NCBI GenBank assembly: GCA_043747555.1
Contig: JAYTOY010000006.1
Coordinates: 1 to 64,000 of the forward strand
Reading direction: 5' to 3'
Source of the DNA: JAYWDA01 sp043747555
GTDB taxonomy: Bacteria > Bdellovibrionota > Bdellovibrionia > Bdellovibrionales > Bdellovibrionaceae
Length of the DNA: 64,000 bases
Both the position numbers and the translations under genes were made by a program. This document shows, piece after piece, positions 26,268-35,691 of this stretch. Under the pieces are notes generated by a model, which searched no databases, was not told where the DNA came from, and saw only the letters and a program-made list of their open reading frames with translations. Positions within the stretch are counted from its first letter, which is position 1; the number at the start of each line of letters is the position of its first letter.

Positions 26268-27374
26268 ATGAAAAAAAATATTATTTTTCTTTTAGTACTA
26301 ACTTTTGTTTTTAGCGCCCATGCGGCCGAGCTGTTTGAATATAATATTCCCACTCGAGCCCGTGGAATGGGTGGAGTCTATTCGCCTTTTCCAAGTGAAA
26401 CAGATGCCATCTTTGTTAATCCTGCTGCCCTGAGCGAAGTTAAAAGAATTGATTGGGATATTGCGAATGTGCAAGCGGGCTTTAATGGATTGCAAAACTA
26501 CACAGCCTTTTCTGGAGTCAGCAGCGGTGGAACAAGTGCTTATTCGGCACTTTATGGAAAAAGTCTGTGGGTAGGTGGCAATGGTCGGACATCCATTGCC
26601 TTTCCACATTTTGCGATTGCTGCCTTTAACGATATCAAAGTATTTGGTGCACTTAATAAACCCCCCTTTCCTGATTTTAATATTGGCTACTTCAACGATT
26701 CGGGTTTTCAGATCGGGGTTGGATTTGAGTTTGATTCTGTTTATTCCTGGGGTGCTAGCATTAAAAGAATCCAAAGATCTGGTGGCGAAGGTGCCCTGGG
26801 TTTAAGTACAATAGCTGCTGCCACAGGAACCACACTTCAAAGTCAGTTTCAAAATGCGGGCTCAGGATACAGCTCAGATCTGGCTTTAATGGCAAAACTC
26901 CCAGGTGATTTTTCGCCCCGCGTGGTCGCAATGTGGAAAGATCCAGGGTCTGTGGCCTTTACAAAAACAAGCGGAACAGACAATCCTCCACGATTAAAAG
27001 ATAATTTTATTTTAGGGGTGGGAAGTCTTTTAGATCTGCCAGGGCTTGATTGGCGCTTCGGAGCCGAGGCACGTCATATCAACGAGACTGGCATTCAGCT
27101 AGGAAAGAAACTGCATTTTGGGACTGAGGTTTCGCTGCCCTTGATCGATGTTCGTGCCGGGCTAAGTCAAGGGTACCAATCTTTCGGGGCTGGGATTAAT
27201 CTTTGGTTCATAAAGGTAGACGCTGCTTACTATACTGTTGAAACAGGGGATTACCCTGGGCAAACTCCTGATCTGAGAACCGAAATAAGTTTTTCAATTA
27301 ATATTTCAGTGGATGCGGACTTTAAATCAACAGGCAAAGATGGTAGGAAGCGACAACTAAAACAACGTCGTTAA
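26268..27374 (+). CDS. PorV/UPF0164-family outer-membrane barrel, copy 3
   Basis: A 368-residue protein from the ATG at 26268. The open frame begins at 26100, but only this ATG gives a proper signal peptide (ending near AHAAE). The signature is RARGMGGVYSPFPSETDAIF then NPAAL. It ends in a Lys/Arg tail after a final strand, which differs from the aromatic end of copies 1 and 2. It is the last gene of the barrel cluster and is one base from the addB start, so addB may be cotranscribed with it. Confidence 0.85.
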   Translation: MKKNIIFLLVLTFVFSAHAAELFEYNIPTRARGMGGVYSPFPSETDAIFVNPAALSEVKRIDWDIANVQAGFNGLQNYTAFSGVSSGGTSAYSALYGKSLWVGGNGRTSIAFPHFAIAAFNDIKVFGALNKPPFPDFNIGYFNDSGFQIGVGFEFDSVYSWGASIKRIQRSGGEGALGLSTIAAATGTTLQSQFQNAGSGYSSDLALMAKLPGDFSPRVVAMWKDPGSVAFTKTSGTDNPPRLKDNFILGVGSLLDLPGLDWRFGAEARHINETGIQLGKKLHFGTEVSLPLIDVRAGLSQGYQSFGAGINLWFIKVDAAYYTVETGDYPGQTPDLRTEISFSINISVDADFKSTGKDGRKRQLKQRR

Positions 27375-27375
27375 T

Positions 27376-30147
27376 ATGCTTGAAATCATTAAAGTTCAGA
27401 AGCGCTCAGACATCCTCCAGCAGTTTTCGCAGTTCGATGCAAAAATCCAGAGCTGGCTGGTTTCAGACCTTCGAACGAAATTAGAAATTCAGAATCGCTT
27501 GCTCGAAAAAGATAAATTTTTCATTGATAAATCTATTTTGCGTGCGACAGATCTTTGGCGAATCCTTTTTCGCCGGCAGTTTCCAAAAAAGAAAATTATA
27601 GAGCGCAGTTGGGCCCGGGTTATTTTATCAAACTTTTTGGAAAAAAACATTGGCGATTTAAATCTTCATCAGGCGTCTTCATCGACTGTTCTAGAAATGA
27701 TTGAATTTTTTCTTCCCTTGTTATCTCACCCAGAGGGTCATGAAAAATTTCAAGAATGGCTCGAACTTCATCTTGAAATTAAAGATCGTTGGGCTGAATG
27801 GTATTTGCTGACTAAGCTTTGTTTTCAATATTTGTACTTTGAAAAAGATCTGGTTTTGTCGACTTGGTTTTCACCCTTGTTGATTCAGCAAGGCGTGCTT
27901 CCGGATTCGATTCTTTCGCATTGGACGCGCCCCCTTTGGGTGGACTTGGGTGGACAAATTTTATGGTCTGAAGCCGAGTTATTGCGGCTTCTTGGCCAAC
28001 ATATCGAGATTAAGATTTTTGTCGTTGGCGGCGAATGGCAAAAAGATTTCGCTTATAAAATGCGACCCTACGAGCATTTAGAATCCCATGCGGGCAAGGT
28101 GTCTGAGTTGGCTCAAGCAGTGAGACCCAATGAAAAAATCACACGGGTTCAGAAGTTTTCGGGCGAACTTGCAGAAATCAGGCAAACCGTCGGACAACTA
28201 AGGGAGTGGTTGGATGCAGGTATTCAACCTTCAGAAATTGGAATTTTTGCCCCAGATATTGAAAAATATTGGCCCGTCTTAAAAAGTTTTTTTGAGCAAG
28301 AGGGCATTCCCGCCAACAAAGAATCGACGGCTAAGCTGTCTTCGTTTCCCAGCATTCAAGAGTGGCTGGCGGGGATACGATTAAAGTTTAAGGAAATTCG
28401 CACGTCAGATTTAGAAGTTCATTTCTTTCAGCAGGAGGAACGAAAGCTCAATTACGAGGAGTTTAAATCACTTTTTGCAAATATCCTAAATTCTGAAGAT
28501 TTAAAAAAGCATTTTCAAATAGAATCCCTTTATTTGGCACCTTTAAAAATATCATTCACTCCAAATCGAGATGAATGGGTCGTTTTTATTGCAAGACTGT
28601 GGAGCAAGGACCGAGATCCAAAAACTTTGGCGATCATTTTAAAGGAAATGTATGCCAATGCCTCGATGGGAACAGTCCTGCCCATTTCTGATTGGTTAGA
28701 TCACTTGGAAAGTTTAGTAACACGTTTGGAAATTCCAGTTGAAAGCGCCAATCTGGACGGCGTGCATTTAGCTAGTTTGATGGCGGCCCCCTCCTTCTGG
28801 TTGCGAAAGCGAATTTTTTTAGGCCTTTCAGAAGATTCACTCAAACAAAGTAGCAGTCAGTTTTTGTCCCGCTTTGAAGTTGAAAAGCTATTTTCTGATT
28901 TAGGATTTTTTTTAGAAAACCATGAGATAAGCTCCAAAGAATTTGAACTTCGAATGCTGGCTGACACTGACTCCGAAGAAGATATTTTTTCTTTTGGAGT
29001 TGTGACCCTAAGCGGGGAGTTGCAAGCGCCCTCTGGTGCTTGGCTTCAGTGGGATGTCAAAAAAACCGAAGTTGAAGTGCCTCTAAAAACTCGGTGGGAT
29101 GAAATCCAAAATTCAACACCTGAAAAGATTTTAGAGCGCCTTAGATCTTTCAGCCCAGAGCAAGCGGATAGGTCGATTCTTCGAATTCAAATGGATCAAT
29201 CCCCTGAAAAATTTAAAAACTTTGTGGGTCTTGAAAAACCAAGCTTGTCCGCCAGTCGTGTCGAAATATTTCTAGACTGTCCATTTAAGTTTGCAGCACA
29301 AGCGTTGCTTGAATTAAAAGATTTGCCTGAGGTGGATCTTCATTTGGACCCACGAAGTTATGGAAATCTAGTTCACAATCTTTTCGAACAACTGACGGCT
29401 GAGCCCCAGCGATGGGATTATTCAGCAAGTGAAATTGGAATAATCCTTCAAGAAATTTATGAAAATAATTTTACAAAAGTTTTTCATCCTTTCCTTTGGC
29501 CCGCCTACAAAAACCGTTTGATTGCAACCGCTGAGCGATTCTTGGAATTTGAAAAAAATTGGCGCCTGCGTTTTCCTAAAACTATCATTGTTGAAAGGGA
29601 AAAAAAATGGATCTACGAGATTTGGAATGAGGCCGGCGGACTAAAGGTTCAAAAAGTGGATCGAAAACCCAAGCTTAGGTCAAATGAAAGGTTTTTACTC
29701 AGTGGAAAAATAGATCGCATTGACAGCGATGGGTCAGGAAAATTAGTTGTCCTAGATTATAAGTCAGGATCTTCTTCTGCCGAAAACTTTTCAAATTGGC
29801 AGGAAAAAAATAAGCTACAATTATTATTTTATATTTGGGCTTTAGAAAATGATCTTATGGATCAGAATGAAGTTGTGGGCGCTTTTTATTTTGTTTTTAA
29901 AACGATGGAGCGGCACAGGGGTTTAGGATTACGCGAAAGTGGAATAGATCTTTTTCCTGTCGAGGGCAGATCTGGGGCTTTGACCGATTTAGCCCAAAAG
30001 AAAGAACTCATTGCAGAATTAGAGAAGATTTTAATTGAAGTGATGAGTCAGATTGATAACGGGATGTTTCCGCCTCGCCCCAGAGACGAAGATATTTGTA
30101 CTACTTGCCATTGGAAGAGACTATGTCGCGCACCTCATCTGAATTAA
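27376..30147 (+). CDS. addB: AddB/RexB-like nuclease subunit with iron-sulfur cluster
   Basis: A 923-residue partner of the helicase AddA in double-strand-break processing. The N-terminal 600 residues are helicase-like but no Walker A is visible. The C-terminal nuclease domain has the PD-(D/E)XK core GKIDRIDSDGSGKLVVLDYK (residues about 775-794). Four cysteines typical of the AddB cluster are present: one in FLDCPFKF (near 635) and three in CTTCHWKRLC (near 910). It is one base after the barrel gene and overlaps addA by 25 bases. Cytosolic. Confidence 0.88.
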   Translation: MLEIIKVQKRSDILQQFSQFDAKIQSWLVSDLRTKLEIQNRLLEKDKFFIDKSILRATDLWRILFRRQFPKKKIIERSWARVILSNFLEKNIGDLNLHQASSSTVLEMIEFFLPLLSHPEGHEKFQEWLELHLEIKDRWAEWYLLTKLCFQYLYFEKDLVLSTWFSPLLIQQGVLPDSILSHWTRPLWVDLGGQILWSEAELLRLLGQHIEIKIFVVGGEWQKDFAYKMRPYEHLESHAGKVSELAQAVRPNEKITRVQKFSGELAEIRQTVGQLREWLDAGIQPSEIGIFAPDIEKYWPVLKSFFEQEGIPANKESTAKLSSFPSIQEWLAGIRLKFKEIRTSDLEVHFFQQEERKLNYEEFKSLFANILNSEDLKKHFQIESLYLAPLKISFTPNRDEWVVFIARLWSKDRDPKTLAIILKEMYANASMGTVLPISDWLDHLESLVTRLEIPVESANLDGVHLASLMAAPSFWLRKRIFLGLSEDSLKQSSSQFLSRFEVEKLFSDLGFFLENHEISSKEFELRMLADTDSEEDIFSFGVVTLSGELQAPSGAWLQWDVKKTEVEVPLKTRWDEIQNSTPEKILERLRSFSPEQADRSILRIQMDQSPEKFKNFVGLEKPSLSASRVEIFLDCPFKFAAQALLELKDLPEVDLHLDPRSYGNLVHNLFEQLTAEPQRWDYSASEIGIILQEIYENNFTKVFHPFLWPAYKNRLIATAERFLEFEKNWRLRFPKTIIVEREKKWIYEIWNEAGGLKVQKVDRKPKLRSNERFLLSGKIDRIDSDGSGKLVVLDYKSGSSSAENFSNWQEKNKLQLLFYIWALENDLMDQNEVVGAFYFVFKTMERHRGLGLRESGIDLFPVEGRSGALTDLAQKKELIAELEKILIEVMSQIDNGMFPPRPRDEDICTTCHWKRLCRAPHLN

Positions 30148-33128
30148 AGCCCTTTCAGCTTAAGAATTCGATTCTTCGAGCCGGCGCCGGTGCAGGTAAA
30201 ACAACGACCTTGATCAAATTGTTTCAAGAGACAGCTTTGGCGTTTAGAAAAGTGCATCGCCGTTTTCCAAAAATGGTATTAACGACATTTACCAGGAAAG
30301 CCACTCAAGAGATTCGCGAACGGCTATTGGCAGATGCATTGAAGAACGACTCACCAGATCTTTTTAGATACATTAACTCCCGGTCAAAAGTTCATATCTC
30401 TACGATTCATGGTGTTTTAAGTCTTTATCTTACGCAGTACGGTAAGGATTTGGGTTTAGCACCCGAGTTTAAGCTGATCGATGGACCGGAAGTCCACTTT
30501 CGGGAGAAAAGAATACTGCGAAATTTGCTTCTTGAAAACTCAGAGTGGTTAGACCTTGTTGAAACTTTCGATATTAAAACTTTGCTTGCGATGTTGAATC
30601 AATATTATCAGCATCATTTTTTTCATCAGGCCTTAGCACCGGTGAGCCTAGAAGAGCTGCAACAGTTGGCTGATGAAATTATTTTAGACCTCAGGCGCAA
30701 GGGATTTGAATTTTACACACAAATATCAGCCCACCAATTATCTGAAGGGTGGCAGAACTATTTAGAAAAATTTAGAAGCTTTAAAAGCGCTGATCCAGTT
30801 TCGGTTGATGATTTTAAAGAAATTATTGAAAGCTTAGGAAGAAAGCCTCCCTTTAGCTCGAAGAAGCCTCCCTTTGATGAAAATTTGCATGAGCAATTTG
30901 ATAGCTATATAAAGGAGAGTAAAGCGTGGATTCAGCAAGAAGGATTACAAACTTCATTTGGCCTGCGCCACGAGAAACTCAGTCAAAAATTTGATACTTT
31001 AGCTAAATCTTTTTGTGCAAAAAATTTGCAAGAGCGTTTATCGACATCGTTATTGTCCATGTCGGATTTGGAAGGTTTATCTTTGCGTCTGATTCGAAAA
31101 TTTCCATGGACTGCTGAAAAGTTTGCGGCCCAGTGGGATTACTGGATGATTGACGAATATCAGGACACAAGTCCCTTGCAAGTTGAGCTTCTGAAACACT
31201 TGGTAGGAAAATCGCCGCACTTTGTGGTGGGTGATCCACAACAAAGTATTTATCTTTTTCGTGGAGCTAGGGCTGATGTGTTTCACGCCAAGGTGGATGA
31301 AGTCAGACGAAATAATGGCGATATTCAAACAGCCCTTATTAACTATCGATCCCGTGCCCCTGTGCTTGAATTCATTAACGAATACTTTAATAGAAAAAAA
31401 GCCTTCGCACCCATGGTTCCTTATCGGATTGAAGGGCAAGATCAAGCTTGCTGTGACATAATTATTGTTCAGAAAAATGAAGAAAAAAAAGAGGACGAGC
31501 TAAAAGCGATTTTGTCTTTGGTTGAAGAAAAAATAAAATCGGGAGCCAAGCCGCAGGAAATCTGCATTTTATCGCGAACCAATCGAGTTTTACAAAATGT
31601 GGCACTTTTGGCGTTGACCTATAAAATTCCTGTTCAGCTTCACAGCGCAGGAGGATTTTCTAGGCGCAGAGAAGTTTTGGATTTTATAGCAGGACTTAAG
31701 TTTTTAGCAAATCCCCATGATGATTTAAATCTGCTTTGCCTTTTGCGAAGTCCCTGGTTTCAAGTACCTGATCCAAATTTGGTGCAAATCACGCATGGTT
31801 GGAAGGCGAAAGGATCTTTATGGGACTTTTGGAAACTTGGAAAAATATCTGATGAAAGAAATATTTTAGAATCATTGCAAATGTACAGAAAACTTTCTGA
31901 TATTGTCGGGCTTTCCGAAACCATGAAAAGAATGCTGACTGAGCGTGGGCTGATTGATACATCTTCATATGTCGATCCCACAGGGCGAAGGGAAGCTAAT
32001 TTGTGGAAAATTTTAACGGACTTTAAGTTCGCCGAAGCGATTCCAGGATTTAATGCCTTACAGTTTATTGATAATTTACAGGCCAGCGTGGATGGACAAG
32101 AGGAGCGTGATGCAACGCCAGTGATCGAGCCCGATCGGGTAAATTTGATGACGATTCATGCTTCGAAAGGATTGCAATTCAAACATGTGATTATTGCGGG
32201 CATGGGCAGTGATCAAAAGAAGCATCAAGGGGATTGGTGGATGGTGGATGAAGTGACAGGGCAGTGGACACTGGCCTTGCGAACAAATGATCAGAAGAAA
32301 ACTTCAAGTCTTCGAGGACTTCAGCTCATTCGTGAACGGCAGGAAAAAGAAGCTGAAGAGGCCGATCGCATGCTTTATGTCGCGATGACTCGAGCGCAAG
32401 ATTCGCTATCTTTTGTTTGGACGACAAACCCAAGGCGAGGAAGCTGGGCCAGTCAATTTCCATTCGCGCAATCAGAAGGCCTGCATCAAATTTCAAGTTT
32501 AAACAGCGCAGGATTTATTTATCGCGTACGAAGCGAAGTGTCCGAGCCTGCGTTTCTTACAGATTTTATAAATGAAAAAGGCTCTTATCGAAGGCTATTT
32601 CAAGAGGTCCCTCGATTGAGTCAGGATTTTAGTTTAAAGTCCCAAGGTTCAGCAGAGGGAGTGAGGCTGGTTATCGAAAGCAGTCGAAGACATAGCAATC
32701 TTTTGCAGTTTTTTGAAGCCCTTCGATATCAGCCTGATCTTTGGAATGAACTTGATCCCGTTTATGCTGAACCTTTAAGTTTTCTGAAGAACCTTAAAGA
32801 AATTCCCTTCGAAAGAATAGTTAGCCAAGGCGAGGCGAACTGGAATTACGTGGTCGAAGCTAAAAATCAAAGAGTACAAGGTCAAGTGGACTTATGGGCC
32901 CGTGATGAAAATCAGGTTTGGCTTATTGATTATAAAGTGGGCGTATTAAAAGAAGCAAAGAATACATTGGCTCGCTTAGAGTCAGCAGCTTGGGCCATGA
33001 AAGAAATGGGTTTGATCAAAGATTCTGACCAGGTTCACTTATGGGCTTTATACATCTCTGAAAAGGAAAGCCGATCGAAGACCCTTAGCGCAGCACACTT
33101 ATATGAACCCTTGAATCTGACGATATGA
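30123..33128 (+). CDS. addA: AddA-like ATP-dependent helicase/nuclease
   Basis: A 1001-residue UvrD-family helicase with a nuclease end. Walker A is GAGAGKTTTL near residue 20. Walker B is DEYQDTSPLQ near 345. Later helicase motifs include VNLMTIHASKGLQFKHV, and YVAMTRAQDSL follows. The C-terminal RecB-type nuclease core is GQVDLWARDENQVWLIDYK. The preferred ATG at 30123 has GGAAGAG upstream and lies inside the addB end. The frame is open to 30096. Together with addB it would make the AddAB recombination complex. Length is on the short side for AddA. Confidence 0.92.
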   Translation: MSRTSSELKPFQLKNSILRAGAGAGKTTTLIKLFQETALAFRKVHRRFPKMVLTTFTRKATQEIRERLLADALKNDSPDLFRYINSRSKVHISTIHGVLSLYLTQYGKDLGLAPEFKLIDGPEVHFREKRILRNLLLENSEWLDLVETFDIKTLLAMLNQYYQHHFFHQALAPVSLEELQQLADEIILDLRRKGFEFYTQISAHQLSEGWQNYLEKFRSFKSADPVSVDDFKEIIESLGRKPPFSSKKPPFDENLHEQFDSYIKESKAWIQQEGLQTSFGLRHEKLSQKFDTLAKSFCAKNLQERLSTSLLSMSDLEGLSLRLIRKFPWTAEKFAAQWDYWMIDEYQDTSPLQVELLKHLVGKSPHFVVGDPQQSIYLFRGARADVFHAKVDEVRRNNGDIQTALINYRSRAPVLEFINEYFNRKKAFAPMVPYRIEGQDQACCDIIIVQKNEEKKEDELKAILSLVEEKIKSGAKPQEICILSRTNRVLQNVALLALTYKIPVQLHSAGGFSRRREVLDFIAGLKFLANPHDDLNLLCLLRSPWFQVPDPNLVQITHGWKAKGSLWDFWKLGKISDERNILESLQMYRKLSDIVGLSETMKRMLTERGLIDTSSYVDPTGRREANLWKILTDFKFAEAIPGFNALQFIDNLQASVDGQEERDATPVIEPDRVNLMTIHASKGLQFKHVIIAGMGSDQKKHQGDWWMVDEVTGQWTLALRTNDQKKTSSLRGLQLIRERQEKEAEEADRMLYVAMTRAQDSLSFVWTTNPRRGSWASQFPFAQSEGLHQISSLNSAGFIYRVRSEVSEPAFLTDFINEKGSYRRLFQEVPRLSQDFSLKSQGSAEGVRLVIESSRRHSNLLQFFEALRYQPDLWNELDPVYAEPLSFLKNLKEIPFERIVSQGEANWNYVVEAKNQRVQGQVDLWARDENQVWLIDYKVGVLKEAKNTLARLESAAWAMKEMGLIKDSDQVHLWALYISEKESRSKTLSAAHLYEPLNLTI

Positions 33129-33145
33129 AATGCGATTCTTAGATC

Positions 33146-33889
33146 GTGAATTCTAAAAAAGACTTTATCATTTACACTGACGGTGCTTGTTCTGGAAATC
33201 CTGGCCCCGGAGGCTGGGGAGCCATTGTCTTGGATTCAGAAGATGAAGTCCGCGAATTGGGTGGCGGGGATCATGCGACAACAAATAATCGGATGGAAAT
33301 GACCGGTGCTCTTGAGGCGTTAAAGTCTATTTCTGAAAAGCCAGGCCTTATCACAATCTACACAGATTCAACTTACTTGATTCGTGGAATCACTCAGTGG
33401 GCCTGGGGATGGCGAAAAAATAATTGGAAAACCAGTGCGGGCACGGATGTTTCCAATAAAGATTTGTGGCAAGACCTGACTGCAGTCTTAGCGCGTTTAG
33501 GAAATCCGAAGATATCTTGGCTGTATGTACGGGGTCACCGTGGCACCGCCGGAAATGAACGGTGTGATGAAATCGCGGTTGCTTTTTCCAAAGGGAAAAG
33601 GGCAACACTTTATCGCGGTCCAATTTCTTTGTATGAAGTTGATATTAAATCTCCGCCGCCGGTGGAAGACTTACCGACAATGAAAAAAGCGTCTGAAAAG
33701 AAAGTAGCGCATTCTTACTTAAGTGTTTTGGGTGGGAAATTAGAAAAGCATAAGGATTGGCCGTCTTGCGAACGACGTGTTAAAGGGCAATCGGGAGCTA
33801 AATTTAAAAAAGCCATGGACCCATTGCAAGAAAAAGAAATTTTAGTATCTTGGGGTTTTGACCCTGATGAAGAAAGTACAGAGGGCTAA
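33146..33889 (+). CDS. rnhA: ribonuclease HI with C-terminal hybrid-binding-like domain
   Basis: A 247-residue enzyme that cuts RNA in RNA-DNA hybrids. The catalytic domain (about 5-150) has YTDGACSGNPGPGG, NNRMEMTGALEAL, the Asp in IYTDSTYL, and GNERCDEIA, all four carboxylates. Residues about 188-240 carry a second domain whose SCERRVKGQSGAKFKK resembles the viroplasmin-like hybrid-binding domain that other RNases H carry at the N-terminus. The start is GTG; the ribosome site is weak. It follows addA closely (18 bases) and overlaps the SDR gene by one base. Usual length is about 150-160, so the extension is real. Confidence 0.93.
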   Translation: MNSKKDFIIYTDGACSGNPGPGGWGAIVLDSEDEVRELGGGDHATTNNRMEMTGALEALKSISEKPGLITIYTDSTYLIRGITQWAWGWRKNNWKTSAGTDVSNKDLWQDLTAVLARLGNPKISWLYVRGHRGTAGNERCDEIAVAFSKGKRATLYRGPISLYEVDIKSPPPVEDLPTMKKASEKKVAHSYLSVLGGKLEKHKDWPSCERRVKGQSGAKFKKAMDPLQEKEILVSWGFDPDEESTEG

Positions 33890-34662
33890 TGGAAACCAAA
33901 AAAGCACAAATTTTAATAACAGGGGCGAACCGAGGAATTGGTCGTGCCTTTGCCAAGGCTGTCGCCGCCGATAAAGCCCACCTCCATCTTGTCGTCAGGA
34001 AAAAGGACCCTGAGCTTCAGGCCGAGATGCTGGCTGCCGGCGCTGCCAGTTGCCAGCTATGGCTAGCAGATCTTTCGGACCGGAAAAGTGTTGAGAAATT
34101 AATCTCTGAAACAGCTGACTTAAAGATTGATATTTTGTTTAACAACGCAGGTCTTCTGTTCGATGGACTTTTAGAAGAGCAAAACATGGATGATATTTAT
34201 CAGATGATGCAAGTGAATGTGAATTCGTTGATTCACCTGACTCACGCATTTCTGCCGCGCATGTTGCAAAGAAAAAAAGGCAAAATCGTTAATCACTCAA
34301 GCGTGGTGGCGGGAATGCATTTGCCAGGGCACTCGACCTACGCGGCTTCTAAAGCGGCAGTTTTAGCTTTTACAAATTCATTACGTCTTGAAATAAAAGG
34401 CAGTGGAGTCACTTCCTTATGTTTAATCACTCCGGCTATTAAGACACGAATGTTTGATCAAATTATCGACGGATTTGGAAAAAAAATTGAGATTCCTAAA
34501 AACGCAATGGCCCCTTCAAAATACGCCGACATGATTCGCGAGGCCATTTTATTAGATCTTGAAGTGCTATCGCCGAAGGGAATAACGGGATTGGGTTTTC
34601 AATTGGCAAAGTATTTACCGAAACTTTTTGATTTAGAAATGGCTCGACGGTTTAAAAGATAA
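33889..34662 (+). CDS. short-chain dehydrogenase/reductase
   Basis: A 257-residue NAD(P)-dependent oxidoreductase of the classic SDR type. The cofactor site TGANRGIG is at residues about 10-17, the NNAG motif near 85, catalytic Ser in NHSSVVAG near 140, and YAASK near 152. Substrate unknown. It is coupled to rnhA by TAATG. No membrane segments. The weak C-terminal KYLPKLFDLEMARRFKR suggests a hydrophobic substrate or membrane contact, but this is a guess. Confidence 0.9.
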   Translation: METKKAQILITGANRGIGRAFAKAVAADKAHLHLVVRKKDPELQAEMLAAGAASCQLWLADLSDRKSVEKLISETADLKIDILFNNAGLLFDGLLEEQNMDDIYQMMQVNVNSLIHLTHAFLPRMLQRKKGKIVNHSSVVAGMHLPGHSTYAASKAAVLAFTNSLRLEIKGSGVTSLCLITPAIKTRMFDQIIDGFGKKIEIPKNAMAPSKYADMIREAILLDLEVLSPKGITGLGFQLAKYLPKLFDLEMARRFKR

Positions 34663-34681
34663 ATTTCAAAAAAGGGGATTT

Positions 34682-35272
34682 TTGAAACAAGCTTTTTTTC
34701 TTTTAATATTTATGAGTGCGAATGTGTGGGCAAAAGTCTGCACGATGGCAGAAATTAAGACAATCGATACCGTCCGCGTGGCTTCAAACTATACCCCTTA
34801 TCCATGGATGACCAAGGCCACTCTGGGTGCATCGTTGTTGCCCTTCATTCCCCATTTGGATGCAAGTTCAGAAGAGAGCGCAGGTTTTCAAGCTGTTACA
34901 TTCGTGGGACTGGGTGGATTAATCTATTTTGGTTTACAAAGTATTCGGTCTGAGGTTTGCGAAGATCCTAGGCAAGAAAATAAGCGTTATCAGCCAAGCT
35001 TCGAAGAGGTCTTAACCTATCATCATTCTGAGAAAGATTTTTTTTGGAAGACCTACTTGTGGTCGGCGGCGTGGATGGTGGGAATTATTGCAACGACCAA
35101 TTTTGACTCGCGAAAAAGTGTTGCTGCAGGAGTGCTGGTGATTCCCTGGTTATTTGCTGGCAGTCAAAGGTGGTCCGCTTTTGCTTTAGACCAAGAGCTT
35201 CAGTTGGCGGTGCTGCCAGTTTTTGAAAATAATAAGTTAAATTTATATCCCACTGTCGTGTGGAATTTTTAA
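34682..35272 (+). CDS. small exported or membrane protein
   Basis: A 196-residue protein I do not recognise. The start is TTG with GGGG upstream. A signal peptide or anchor covers about 1-18 (ending VWAKV). Hydrophobic stretches near 70-85 and 120-170 suggest two or three membrane segments. It follows the SDR by 19 bases and its last four bases overlap the convergent lipoprotein gene. No function is supported. Confidence 0.6.
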   Translation: MKQAFFLLIFMSANVWAKVCTMAEIKTIDTVRVASNYTPYPWMTKATLGASLLPFIPHLDASSEESAGFQAVTFVGLGGLIYFGLQSIRSEVCEDPRQENKRYQPSFEEVLTYHHSEKDFFWKTYLWSAAWMVGIIATTNFDSRKSVAAGVLVIPWLFAGSQRWSAFALDQELQLAVLPVFENNKLNLYPTVVWNF

Positions 35273-35691
35273 AGGCATTTGAATTTCATATCCACAGAAT
35301 AACCATTGCCGATGGCGCCGCTGGCGATTCCGCCGCCAAGACCAACAATTCCACCAGCTTCACGCTCAGTTTTTCCACCAAAAACCCAAACAGCACCACC
35401 TGCTGCCTGCGCTACTTTTGCAACAGTCTTTGCAGTTTTATAATCTTCTTCTTTCATACTACCGGTGTAGGATTGCTTTTCATCGATAAACGCCGCAGTT
35501 TTTTTCTGTTGCGAACAAAAATGGTTTGCCTGGCCAATCGCATTGCGAGCCCCTTGCTCGCCATCTTCGGCGGTGACAAGAACTCGGTGCAGGCCCTCGG
35601 TGCCTGGTCGCACATCCCTGTGGTGAGCGCAGCCTGTGAATAAAACCATACATAATAAGCCCAGCAAAATTCTAGAATGGATATTCTTCAT
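35269..35691 (-). CDS. small lipoprotein
   Basis: A 140-residue lipoprotein. The signal peptide ends in FTGC, with the lipid Cys near residue 21. A Gly-rich stretch at about 95-125 (VWVFGGKTEREAGGIVGLGG) resembles the glycine-zipper segments of small outer-membrane lipoproteins. It overlaps the upstream lipoprotein gene by four bases, so the two and the hydrolase gene before them form an operon. The function is unknown. Confidence 0.7.
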   Translation of the reverse strand: MKNIHSRILLGLLCMVLFTGCAHHRDVRPGTEGLHRVLVTAEDGEQGARNAIGQANHFCSQQKKTAAFIDEKQSYTGSMKEEDYKTAKTVAKVAQAAGGAVWVFGGKTEREAGGIVGLGGGIASGAIGNGYSVDMKFKCL

